This document shows, piece by piece, positions 8,772 to 16,851 of a DNA stretch of 64,000 nucleotides. The position numbers and the translations under genes are program-made. Below the pieces are notes generated by a model. That model was not told the DNA's origin. It ran no database searches and was given only the letters and a program-made list of their open reading frames with translations. Origin of the DNA: an uncultured Bacteroidia bacterium (GTDB lineage Bacteria > Bacteroidota > Bacteroidia > Bacteroidales > ML635J-15); contig CADCCZ010000002.1 of NCBI GenBank assembly GCA_902800045.1, forward strand, positions 62,001 through 126,000, given 5' to 3'. The stretch's first letter is position 1. The number at the start of each line of letters is the position of its first letter.

Positions 8772-11700
8772 CTATTCCTTAACGAACTTCCGCTGGCTGA
8801 TAACCGCCCCATGTGCCTGTCGAAGGGTGCGGATGCGTACCACATACACCCCGCTCTTCAAATCTTCCACATTACAAACCGCATTGTCGCTGTTTACCTC
8901 AACACGCCTTACAACCTGTCCCATCACATTTACAATCTCGATTTCGGAAATTGTTTCAGATGATGTGATGTTGAGGATGTCGGTTACGGGATTTGGGAAG
9001 AGGTTGACCTCAAGAGCAACATTTTCCTGGATGCCAGTGGCTGGGATGAATGTTGCAATATAGGTTGCATCGCCAGTTACGACAATCTGACGTATGCTTT
9101 CTGTATTGCCATCGTTCCAAGAAAGGAACTCATAACCTTCATTTGCAGTTGCTGTAATCGTCACAACCTCATTTTCTTCATACACACCAGTTCCAGTTAC
9201 AGTACCATATGCACTATTACTGCTTACAACAAAAATGTTATAATGCTGAACTTGCTGTCCGCCGGTTATTGTCAGATGCAAGGTAACAATACTGTCACAA
9301 CCATTAGCAGCAATAAACGACTGTGTATAATCGCCAGTTGCAGTATAGGTTTGACCATTCCAGGTATATTCTGTTTCTGCAGTTTCGGTTATCGAATTTG
9401 TTACCGAATAGCCAGCCTCGACATTTGCAGAAGCCATTGCTGTACAACCGCTTGCATTTGTTGCTATAACACTATAGGTTCCGCCATTGGTTACATTGAT
9501 AGAATTGCCTGTAGAACCATTCGACCACATGTAGCTATCTCCGCCATTTGCCGTGAGTGTTGTAGCCTCATTGTCGCAGATATGCAAATTGCCGCTTATT
9601 GATGGTGTCGGTGCAGAAGCAACGAAAACTGTTGCATTTGCAGTTGCCGTACATCCGCCATTGCCAGTTGCCGTTACTGAATATATGCCAAATGCGTTGA
9701 CACTGATTGATGCTCCAGTTTCGCCTGTTGACCACTGATACGAAACTCCACCATTTGCAGTTATCGTAGTACTGCTTCCTTCGCATACAGTTGTGTTACC
9801 TGTTATTGAAACTTCAGGTGCAGAATATTGAGCAACTGACAATGATGCACTTGATGTACATCCGTTTGCTCCTGTTGCAATTACCGAATATGTTCCAGCA
9901 GCATTTACATTGATTGATGCTCCGGGGAAACCTGTACTCCATAAATATGAATTTCCGCCTTCGGCAGTAAGTGTTGTAACCCCTCCAGCACATATCGAAG
10001 GACTACCACTGATTGTTACCGATGGATTTTCCAAGAAATTTACAACAGCCGAAGCACTAGCGGTACAACCATTTGCATTAGACGCAATTACAGTATAAGT
10101 TCCTGCATTTGTAACGTTTACACTTGCACTTGTACTTCCGTTGCTCCAAACAAACGAATCACCGCCATTGACAGTAAGCGTTGTGTTTGAACCTTCGCAC
10201 ATAGCCAACTCTCCGCTTATCTGAGGCATAGGACTTTCGTTAACCGTTACAATAGCACTTGCTGTTGCTGTACAACCTGCTCCATTTGCCACAACTACCG
10301 TATAGGTTCCTCCTGCTGTAACTGAAATACTTGCATCTGTAGAACCATTGCCCCATTGGTACGATGTACCACCATTTGCAACAAGTGTTGTAGAATTGCC
10401 ACTACATACGCTAAGGTTTCCGCTAATAGCTGCCGTTGGATTTTCTGATACAATAACATTTGTAGTTGCATAACCTGTACATCCGTTTACATCGGTAACA
10501 ATTACCGAATATGTACCAGCTGCCGAAACGTAAACAGATGCTGTATTTGCTCCGTTTGACCATGCGTATGAACTGACATTTGCGGGGGCGATACCACTAA
10601 CGGTAAGTTCTGCCGATTCGTTACCGCAGATACTTGTGTTTCCTGAAACAGCAAGGGAAAGTTGCTCAGCAACAATTACGCTTGTAGAAGCCTGCGCCAT
10701 ACAACCATTATTATTAGTAACAGTTACAGTATAGTTAGTTGTAGCAGTAGGCGATACCTGAATTGTGTTTCCGCTTCCACCGTTGCTCCAAACACAACTT
10801 GTTATTGTGCTTCCAAGATTATCGGAAACTTCCAAGGTCGTGCTTGCGTTATTACATATAGTATGCGGAGCCGTTATGTTTAGCTGTGGATTTGGATTTA
10901 TTGTAACAATAGCACTAGCTGTTGCCGAACAACCAAGAGCATTGTACGCTGTAACAGTGTATGTTCCAGACTGTGTGGGATTTATTGCTGCAGTACTTGC
11001 AGAATTCGACCAACTATATTCTGTTCCGCCTGTTGCCGTAAGAGTAATCTGCGTACCTGCACAAGCAGTTGTGTTGCCTGTTATCTGGACCGAAGGATTT
11101 GGTGCCGACACAACGCTTGTAGATGCCGATGCCGCACAGCCGTTTGCATTTGTTACTGTTACCCTGTAATTTCCTGATGTTGAAACTTCGATGCTAGGTG
11201 TTGTTGCACCATTGCTCCAAGCATATTCAGTTCCGCCAGTTGCCGTAAGTGTTGTGCTTGCGCCGCCGCATATTGCAGTAACGCCTGTAATTGCTGGTGT
11301 AGGCAAGGCATTTACTGTAACATAAACCGAAGTATTTGCCTCGCATTGCGAATAGGTAACTGTTACCGAATACAAACCTTCACTTGTTACATTTATGCTC
11401 TGAGTAGTAACTCCTGTACTCCACAAATAGCTTGAACCTTCCGAAACTGTAAGGGTAGTGCTTTCGCCTGCACATATTGTGTTATTCCCAGTAATGACAA
11501 CATCGTTAAATTCTGCCACATTTACGTATGCCGTATCGGTGCAGCCGTTTGATGCACGGGCAATTACAGAATATGGACCTACCTCCGATATGGTTATCAT
11601 TGGTGTAGTTGCACCCGTACTCCATACATAGCCAACTCCACCCTGTGCGGTGAGAGTGGTGCTGTTGCCTGTACACAAATATGCATTGCCGCTTATGGCA

Positions 11701-13976
11701 GCCGTTGGGGCTGCTATTGTTTCAATATCTATGCTTCCCTCAGCTGTACAGTTGAACTCATCGGTTACCGTAATGGTATATGTGCCGGCAGCATTTACTG
11801 TTATGTCGGTTCCATTTCCACCAGTTGACCACGAGTAAGTAGATATACTGCCCGACGATGTTGCATTTGCTGTAAGTGCCGCTGTAGTATTGTCGCAGAT
11901 AGTTGCATTCTCTGTTGTAACCGACACTGTAGCATCGCAGGCACGGGTGGTAAAATTAACAGTATTGCCATATATGGTAGATTCCCCTATTTTTACAAAC
12001 ATTCTGTACTGGTAATCGGTGCCAATCTCCAGTCCTGTAAGATTATATGATGCTGGTGTTCCAACATTTGTATATACAGTTGTCCATTCCGATGCCGATG
12101 CAGCCTTCCATTCAAACCCCTGCATATCAAGAGAACCTTGCCAATATTCACCAGCTTCATATCTTCCGTTAAGAGTTGCGGAATAGAAATTCAAATTTGT
12201 AACAGGCTCGGTTGTAATATTGCACACCGATAATCCAAATACCGGATAACCATCATTGACATTAGGATTTAAGTCCATTATATATGCCTCTGGATTAAGT
12301 AATATGGGGAAGGATTCCGACTTCATTGCCTCTTCAGTTTTCGATGTTGCGCCATAGCTGGAGCCGCCACATGTTTCCAAATAGTAGCAGTTGGTTGTAG
12401 TTGTTGATCCATTACCTATACCAAATTTATAGGTATGACTGCATTTATCTGTTGGAGTAGTAAGCGTGCCTGTATTATAGCAATTTGTTATATTGCCTGG
12501 GTAACTTATGCCAGATGCGTATTCATATGCATTTGAATATGCTCCCGATGGCATTTCTGACCTTGCCGTTACATCCCCTCTATTATAACAATTACTTTTC
12601 ATACTATTACCCCTTCCCAATATACCTCCGGAATAAGTATATGTATAACTATATGCCTTATATGTGTCATAGCTATTTCTTGCGGTCGATAAAATTGTCC
12701 CTTTGTTATAACAAAGCGATATTGCAGTTTGTTCGGCAGAAGAAGCATTTGACCAACCTACTATGCCCCCCGAATATGCATAAGAATAATGCTTTATAGT
12801 TGAATTCCACGATGGAGACGGACCATTTTCCCCAACACTAACACTAGGGGAAGGACTCGTACTCGCTTCAATATTTCCAATATTTGTGCATAAAGTTATA
12901 TCCCCATTTATCATATATCCGACAACGCCACCAGCATAAGTCTTTGTTGAATAATTATGGTTAATAGTATCGGTTCTATGTATATACCCTGTTCTAGTTG
13001 CAAGAACATCCCCAGAATTATTACAATTGGTAATCGTTAATGTATTTGTACTCATCCCGACAAGGCCGCCAGCATAGGAGTGCAGCTCATAGCTAACACT
13101 AGCAATACTACCAATAGACCTGACAGAAGCAGAATTTGTACTATTGATTAAAGTTATAATCCCATCACATTGGCCAACTATGCCGCCAGCATATCGTCCT
13201 TTGCCATATACAACACCGCCAGAAACAGTGCAATTGTTTACAGTAAGGTTACCTTCACAAAGTCCAACAAGACCGCCGGCATATATTGTACCTATAATGC
13301 TATCACTACATTCACAGCTACAATTATTCAACACAGCAGAACTTCTAGCCCGACCAATAAATCCGCCATTATAAGAGCACGTTTTTGTTGAATTTGTAAT
13401 AGTACAAATGCAATTATTAAAAGTTACGATGCCATCTGTTTCATTAATAAAGCCTCCGTATCCGCCGTTAATATTTAAAATACTACAATTATCAAAATTA
13501 ATAGCTCCAAAAGCTTTAGCCACAAGCCCCCCGTTGCAAGACATTCCATCCACATTAATATTTTGGAATACGCCTCCTGTTACATTTCCGAATAGTCCTC
13601 CAAAACCGGATGTAAAACCACTACCGCTGACGGATATATTGGATATAATATGAGAATTACCATTGAAATTACCCTGAAATCTATATTCATTATTATAGGA
13701 GCTTCCAGAAACTCCACCAATAGGAGTCCAGTCAAGATTGTTTAAATCAATATCAGTTGTAAGTTTAAACCACTTATTCGAATACTGGTTTACTCCACCA
13801 TTTACCATTTCAGCAATATAGGCAAGGTTTTGGGCACTCGCAATAAGGTAAGGGTCATCTTCGGTACCAGAGCCTTGCGTCCACGAAGAGGCTGTGCCGT
13901 CCCATACGCTGGTCTGTGCAAATGCACTAATGCCACAGAATGTGGCTAGAATGAGGGATAAAATTAGTTTTTTCAT
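8772..13976 (-). CDS. Giant secreted adhesin, T9SS type A sorting domain
   Basis: 1734 residues. Signal peptide at 1-20 (cleavage near SAFA-Q). Residues about 60-560 are GLUG-like repeats (AGGLVG, GGIVGQ with N-rich strands), expected to form a beta-solenoid. A fibronectin III-like domain follows at about 585-676. Then come 12 tandem Ig-like repeats of about 70 residues (about 677-1521), each with the pattern ITGN..IC.G..TTLTA.GG..Y.WS.G and ending NGCTA.A. A DSIVTLHLT-type domain, an InlB B-repeat-like domain (about 1578-1645) and a T9SS type A sorting domain (from about 1655, LFPNPVTDILNI to the terminal KFVKE) close the protein. Predicted to be exported by T9SS and displayed on the cell surface; ligand unknown. 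A short repeat-like insertion interrupts the sorting domain (8807-8830). Confidence 0.88.
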   Translation of the reverse strand: MKKLILSLILATFCGISAFAQTSVWDGTASSWTQGSGTEDDPYLIASAQNLAYIAEMVNGGVNQYSNKWFKLTTDIDLNNLDWTPIGGVSGSSYNNEYRFQGNFNGNSHIISNISVSGSGFTSGFGGLFGNVTGGVFQNINVDGMSCNGGLVAKAFGAINFDNCSILNINGGYGGFINETDGIVTFNNCICTITNSTKTCSYNGGFIGRARSSAVLNNCSCECSDSIIGTIYAGGLVGLCEGNLTVNNCTVSGGVVYGKGRYAGGIVGQCDGIITLINSTNSASVRSIGSIASVSYELHSYAGGLVGMSTNTLTITNCNNSGDVLATRTGYIHRTDTINHNYSTKTYAGGVVGYMINGDITLCTNIGNIEASTSPSPSVSVGENGPSPSWNSTIKHYSYAYSGGIVGWSNASSAEQTAISLCYNKGTILSTARNSYDTYKAYSYTYTYSGGILGRGNSMKSNCYNRGDVTARSEMPSGAYSNAYEYASGISYPGNITNCYNTGTLTTPTDKCSHTYKFGIGNGSTTTTNCYYLETCGGSSYGATSKTEEAMKSESFPILLNPEAYIMDLNPNVNDGYPVFGLSVCNITTEPVTNLNFYSATLNGRYEAGEYWQGSLDMQGFEWKAASASEWTTVYTNVGTPASYNLTGLEIGTDYQYRMFVKIGESTIYGNTVNFTTRACDATVSVTTENATICDNTTAALTANATSSGSISTYSWSTGGNGTDITVNAAGTYTITVTDEFNCTAEGSIDIETIAAPTAAISGNAYLCTGNSTTLTAQGGVGYVWSTGATTPMITISEVGPYSVIARASNGCTDTAYVNVAEFNDVVITGNNTICAGESTTLTVSEGSSYLWSTGVTTQSINVTSEGLYSVTVTYSQCEANTSVYVTVNALPTPAITGVTAICGGASTTLTATGGTEYAWSNGATTPSIEVSTSGNYRVTVTNANGCAASASTSVVSAPNPSVQITGNTTACAGTQITLTATGGTEYSWSNSASTAAINPTQSGTYTVTAYNALGCSATASAIVTINPNPQLNITAPHTICNNASTTLEVSDNLGSTITSCVWSNGGSGNTIQVSPTATTNYTVTVTNNNGCMAQASTSVIVAEQLSLAVSGNTSICGNESAELTVSGIAPANVSSYAWSNGANTASVYVSAAGTYSVIVTDVNGCTGYATTNVIVSENPTAAISGNLSVCSGNSTTLVANGGTSYQWGNGSTDASISVTAGGTYTVVVANGAGCTATASAIVTVNESPMPQISGELAMCEGSNTTLTVNGGDSFVWSNGSTSASVNVTNAGTYTVIASNANGCTASASAVVNFLENPSVTISGSPSICAGGVTTLTAEGGNSYLWSTGFPGASINVNAAGTYSVIATGANGCTSSASLSVAQYSAPEVSITGNTTVCEGSSTTITANGGVSYQWSTGETGASISVNAFGIYSVTATGNGGCTATANATVFVASAPTPSISGNLHICDNEATTLTANGGDSYMWSNGSTGNSINVTNGGTYSVIATNASGCTAMASANVEAGYSVTNSITETAETEYTWNGQTYTATGDYTQSFIAANGCDSIVTLHLTITGGQQVQHYNIFVVSSNSAYGTVTGTGVYEENEVVTITATANEGYEFLSWNDGNTESIRQIVVTGDATYIATFIPATGIQENVALEVNLFPNPVTDILNITSSETISEIEIVNVMGQVVRRVEVNSDNAVCNVEDLKSGVYVVRIRTLRQAHGAVISQRKFVKE
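8807..8830 (-). repeat. Repeat-like insertion in the sorting domain of the adhesin
   Basis: Between the last two strands of the sorting domain (VVRIRT and AVISQRKFVKE) lie extra residues LRQAHG, encoded by CCTTCGACAGGCACATGG on the minus strand. I recall TTCGACAGGC-type words as dispersed intergenic repeats in Bacteroidota. That this one is an inserted repeat, and not lineage variation, is inference. Confidence 0.4.
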
Positions 13977-14012
13977 TGGATTAAAATTTAACGTGATTAC
14001 AATTATTTATTT

Positions 14013-14765
14013 TTACTTTTTTTCTTTAATATTGAATAATGACAGTGGAATAAAAAAATACGCGAAATACTTTATAATAATGTGTTTCTGTACTAATGTT
14101 TTTGCTTCTTTGGGACAAACTTCTTTGTATTCATCTGCCAATCTGCAATATTTATTTTTACCTCGCCAGAAGCGGAACAAACAAATCAAGTAGGCTAAAA
14201 TATGAGCAACAAATGGAACCCAATAGTATTCAGAAACATCACTAAATAATAATTCAGTACGATGAATACTGCAACCTACTTTTATCGCCAAACTAATTAG
14301 AATGCACAGCGTTACAAGCGAAATAATCTTTACGAATTCGCCATACAGACCCTTGATAATGGCAAATGGATTTTCCACAAACGGGATATAGTCTTCATAA
14401 TATATCTTAGGCTTATCCACATAATCTTCTCCATAGAATTTTTTACGAATAGCCCATACAACAAAATGTTCGTGGCGCTGATGCATCCCCAAATATATAC
14501 ATAGGTATGCCATTATACCCAAGGCTATGTAGGCAAATGCAGTAGCAATGAATAAGTCACCCATTGAATATTCATAGTCTTTAGTTTTTTCAAAAAGTAG
14601 ACTTGATTTTATAAAAACATTGCCGAATAATCCGATAACGGCAAACAGGCCAACAACAAGCGTAACAATATGCCCTAGATATGAATTGTTGTTGTCGGCA
14701 TACTGCTCGTGCAATTGTCTTTCAATTTCGTTCAGATTCTTTTCTCTATCAGTAGTATTTCCCAT
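14013..14765 (-). CDS. Unknown polytopic membrane protein
   Basis: 250 residues, no family recognised. A charged N-terminus (1-28) precedes four predicted membrane segments at about 31-50, 70-92, 143-163 and 184-200. The hydrophilic loop between segments 2 and 3 carries HQRHEHF and a tyrosine/aspartate-rich stretch (112-126), and the C-terminus is basic. It is more AT-rich than the housekeeping genes nearby and has no operon partner, both suggesting accessory DNA. A good -7 box lies 372 nt upstream, and the intervening leader contains a long imperfect palindrome (14907-15036), so expression may be controlled through an RNA structure. Function unknown. Confidence 0.7.
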   Translation of the reverse strand: MGNTTDREKNLNEIERQLHEQYADNNNSYLGHIVTLVVGLFAVIGLFGNVFIKSSLLFEKTKDYEYSMGDLFIATAFAYIALGIMAYLCIYLGMHQRHEHFVVWAIRKKFYGEDYVDKPKIYYEDYIPFVENPFAIIKGLYGEFVKIISLVTLCILISLAIKVGCSIHRTELLFSDVSEYYWVPFVAHILAYLICLFRFWRGKNKYCRLADEYKEVCPKEAKTLVQKHIIIKYFAYFFIPLSLFNIKEKK

Positions 14766-14906
14766 TGTTACTTATTTTTATTTATTAACATTTTCGACAC
14801 AACAATCGGTCAATTATTTAATTATTAAAAAGTTATTTGCGTATTTTGTTCCATAAATGCCCCTCTGCCGTTTCTTGAGTTCACAGCAATAAAAAAAATC
14901 GTGAAC

Positions 14907-15036
14907 TTTTTATTCAATGAGAGGTTCCGGAATGACCCTACCGCAAATAAGAAAGCCCACGATAACTCGTGAGCGTCCAATGCTTCCTTTTCTTGCGGTT
15001 TAGAAATTTTCCGGATTTCTCATTAAGAATAAGAGC
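14907..15036 (-). other. Long imperfect palindrome, candidate structured RNA or MITE-like element
   Basis: Arms at 14907-14955 and 14982-15036 pair as separate helices in register: TTATTC/GAATAA, AATGAG/CTCATT, TCCGGAA/TTCCGGA, ACCGCAA/TTTGCGGT, then a smaller apical hairpin CACGA-GTTA-TCGTG in the 27-nt loop. Internal loops separate the helices. A further 7-bp pair, AGTTCAC/GTGAACT, lies at 14877-14907. As minus-strand RNA it would sit in the leader of the membrane protein gene at 14013-14765. The rest of 14766-15453 holds no gene I can support. Confidence 0.6.
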
Positions 15037-15136
15037 AAAAACGCTTTTATGTTTTATATATCAATTAGTTAAATCTCAGTTTTGTCTGTTTCGTATATAT
15101 AATTTTGGTTAGACTTAGGGTTGTTTTATACAAGGG

Positions 15137-15144
15137 CAAAGATA
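15137..15144 (-). promoter_or_regulatory. -7 box reading into the structured leader
   Basis: TATCTTTG on the minus strand. Transcription from here would cross the 14907-15036 palindrome before reaching the gene starting at 14765. Confidence 0.45.
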
Positions 15145-15428
15145 AAAAATATTTACGAATGACGATATACGGTTTACGAATTTATTTGGGGACTGCTGGC
15201 TCGAATGCTAACAAGCTTAAGGTCGATTATGAGACGCTATGCGTTGTACGAGGTTCATGGGTTTGCTAAAGGTTCCGAATCCAAAAGGACAGATTTTCAC
15301 TTGGGAACTTGGACGATTATTTTCTCTCGCCACCTATATGGACTCTGCACAAAATACCAGCCACTGTATATGACAATGTTCGTGGGGAAAAGGTAAAATG
15401 ACAGTTTTCGTGCTGTCGAAAAAACCAC

Positions 15429-15436
15429 TACCTTTG
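15429..15436 (+). promoter_or_regulatory. -7 box of acyltransferase gene
   Basis: TACCTTTG, 17 nt before the ATG at 15454. Confidence 0.5.
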
Positions 15437-15453
15437 CACCAAACACAGAAGCT

Positions 15454-16278
15454 ATGACCGAAAACAAACCGATGCAAGTCGATGTTGCCGAAATTATCCG
15501 AGCAAAAAGTCCGAAGCTGGCAAAAAAAATGCCTCGTTTCGTCATCAACTTGCTGCGCAAGCTGGTTCACGAAAAGGATGTAAACGAGATACTTGCAAAG
15601 GCAAATGGAGCTACGGGCATCGACTTTGTAAACGTCGGTGTAGAATGCCTCGAACTGAAACGGCAGATCAGCGGAATGGAAAACATTCCATCCGAAGGTC
15701 GCTTTATCTTCGTCGCCAATCATCCGCTCGGCGGACTCGAAAGCCTTGTGATGATGCAGACAATCGACGAGAAATACAACGATTTCATGTTTGTTGTAAA
15801 CGACTTGCTGATGGCATTGGAACCGCTGCGCCCAGTTTTCATACCAATAAACAAGGTCGGCAAGCAGTCGCGTACGAACGCCGAACAACTCAACGAACTA
15901 TACGCTTCCGACAAACAGGTGCTGTATTTTCCTGCCGGGCTTTGCTCGCGAAAAATCAAAGGCGAAATCGTTGACCTGCCTTGGCAGAAGAACTTCATTG
16001 TGAAAGCAGTGGAATACCAACGCGACATTATCCCAATTTACATCGGTGGACGAAATTCCAACTTTTTCTACAGCCTCGCCAACTGGCGCAAGCGACTGAA
16101 AATCAAATTCAACATCGAGATGCTTTTCCTTGTTGACGAAATGTTCAAGCAACGCGGACAGACCATCACACTAACAATTGGAAAACCAATACCCTACACC
16201 ACCTTCGACAAGACAAAAACACCTACGGAATGGGCGGAATGGGTAAAAAAAGAAACTTATAAAATGAATAATGGATAA
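15454..16278 (+). CDS. LPLAT/PlsC-superfamily acyltransferase
   Basis: 274 residues. The acyltransferase signature is FVANHPLGGLES, with N89-H90 as motif I and an acidic residue E96 in the variant NHPxGGxE spacing seen in a hemolysin-like subgroup. The second motif, FPAGLCSRK (159-167), would position the phosphate of the acceptor. A third element is IIPIYIGGRNSNFF. The family moves acyl groups onto lysolipids. In Bacteroides, relatives make O-acylated glycine or ornithine lipids, so a role in an aminolipid or phospholipid is possible but not provable here. The last codons merge into a repeat-rich stretch (AATGAATAATGGATAA) that continues into a REP-like hairpin before vsr. Confidence 0.82.
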   Translation: MTENKPMQVDVAEIIRAKSPKLAKKMPRFVINLLRKLVHEKDVNEILAKANGATGIDFVNVGVECLELKRQISGMENIPSEGRFIFVANHPLGGLESLVMMQTIDEKYNDFMFVVNDLLMALEPLRPVFIPINKVGKQSRTNAEQLNELYASDKQVLYFPAGLCSRKIKGEIVDLPWQKNFIVKAVEYQRDIIPIYIGGRNSNFFYSLANWRKRLKIKFNIEMLFLVDEMFKQRGQTITLTIGKPIPYTTFDKTKTPTEWAEWVKKETYKMNNG

Positions 16279-16283
16279 TTGTG

Positions 16284-16338
16284 GCGACGTGGCGTGCCGC
16301 GTCGCTACAAATTATCAAATCATCAAATTATCAAACCT
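16284..16338. repeat. REP-like palindrome, copy A
   Basis: A 22-nt near-perfect palindrome (16284-16305, GCGACGTGGC-GT-GCCGCGTCGC) followed by TACAAATTATCAAATCATCA and more ATCAAATT words. A close relative, with a paired base change in the stem, lies at 61932-61953. Confidence 0.7.
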
Positions 16339-16342
16339 TTCC

Positions 16343-16849
16343 ATGACCGACATCTTCAGCACCGAGAAACGTTCCGACATAATGTCGAAAATCCGCTCGA
16401 AAGGCACCAAACCCGAGATTAAACTTCGCAAGGCTTTGTTTGCCCGCGGGTTCCGCTATCGCACCAACGACAAGCGTCTGCCTGGCACTCCCGACATTGT
16501 ATTGCCCAAATATGGTACTGTGATTTTCGTAAACGGATGTTTCTGGCATCATCACCCGGGCTGTAAGATTGCAACCACACCAAAGTCAAACACCGAGTTC
16601 TGGCAGAACAAGATAAAACGCAACCGCCAGCGCGATTTGGAAAACTATTGGAAATTAGGCGAATTGGGTTGGGAAGTCATTGTCGTATGGGAATGCGAAC
16701 TTAGCCATGCACATGATGCTGATTCAGTAGCCGACAAACTTGCCGAACGTCTGCACAGAAAACTTCACCCACAGCCTCGCACATACGAAATCCCAGAAGA
16801 AACAGAGATTGGAATTGCTGCAGAAAACGAAACGAAATACGGGAAATAA
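16343..16849 (+). CDS. vsr: Very short patch repair endonuclease (Vsr)
   Basis: 168 residues from the ATG at 16343. An in-frame start at 16271 is rejected because those 24 codons lie in repeat DNA. Vsr nicks next to T:G mismatches made by deamination of 5-methylcytosine. Visible features are LPGTPDIV with catalytic D51, FVNGCFWHHHPGC (63-74), and VIVVWECEL (113-120); the three cysteines C66, C74 and C118 and the H69-H71 group correspond to the zinc and active site of the E. coli enzyme. Vsr genes usually accompany a cytosine-5 methyltransferase, but none is in this window, so it is orphan here. It is convergent with the metalloprotease gene, 2 nt apart. Confidence 0.93.
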   Translation: MTDIFSTEKRSDIMSKIRSKGTKPEIKLRKALFARGFRYRTNDKRLPGTPDIVLPKYGTVIFVNGCFWHHHPGCKIATTPKSNTEFWQNKIKRNRQRDLENYWKLGELGWEVIVVWECELSHAHDADSVADKLAERLHRKLHPQPRTYEIPEETEIGIAAENETKYGK

Positions 16850-16851
16850 AT

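Noticed and set aside
15205..15396. 63-codon plus-strand frame before the acyltransferase
   Set aside because: No recognisable features; the acyltransferase promoter box lies after it and the sequence is not conserved-looking.
16271..16342. Longer start for Vsr
   Set aside because: These 24 codons fall in the REP-like palindrome and AT-rich tail; homology begins at the ATG at 16343.
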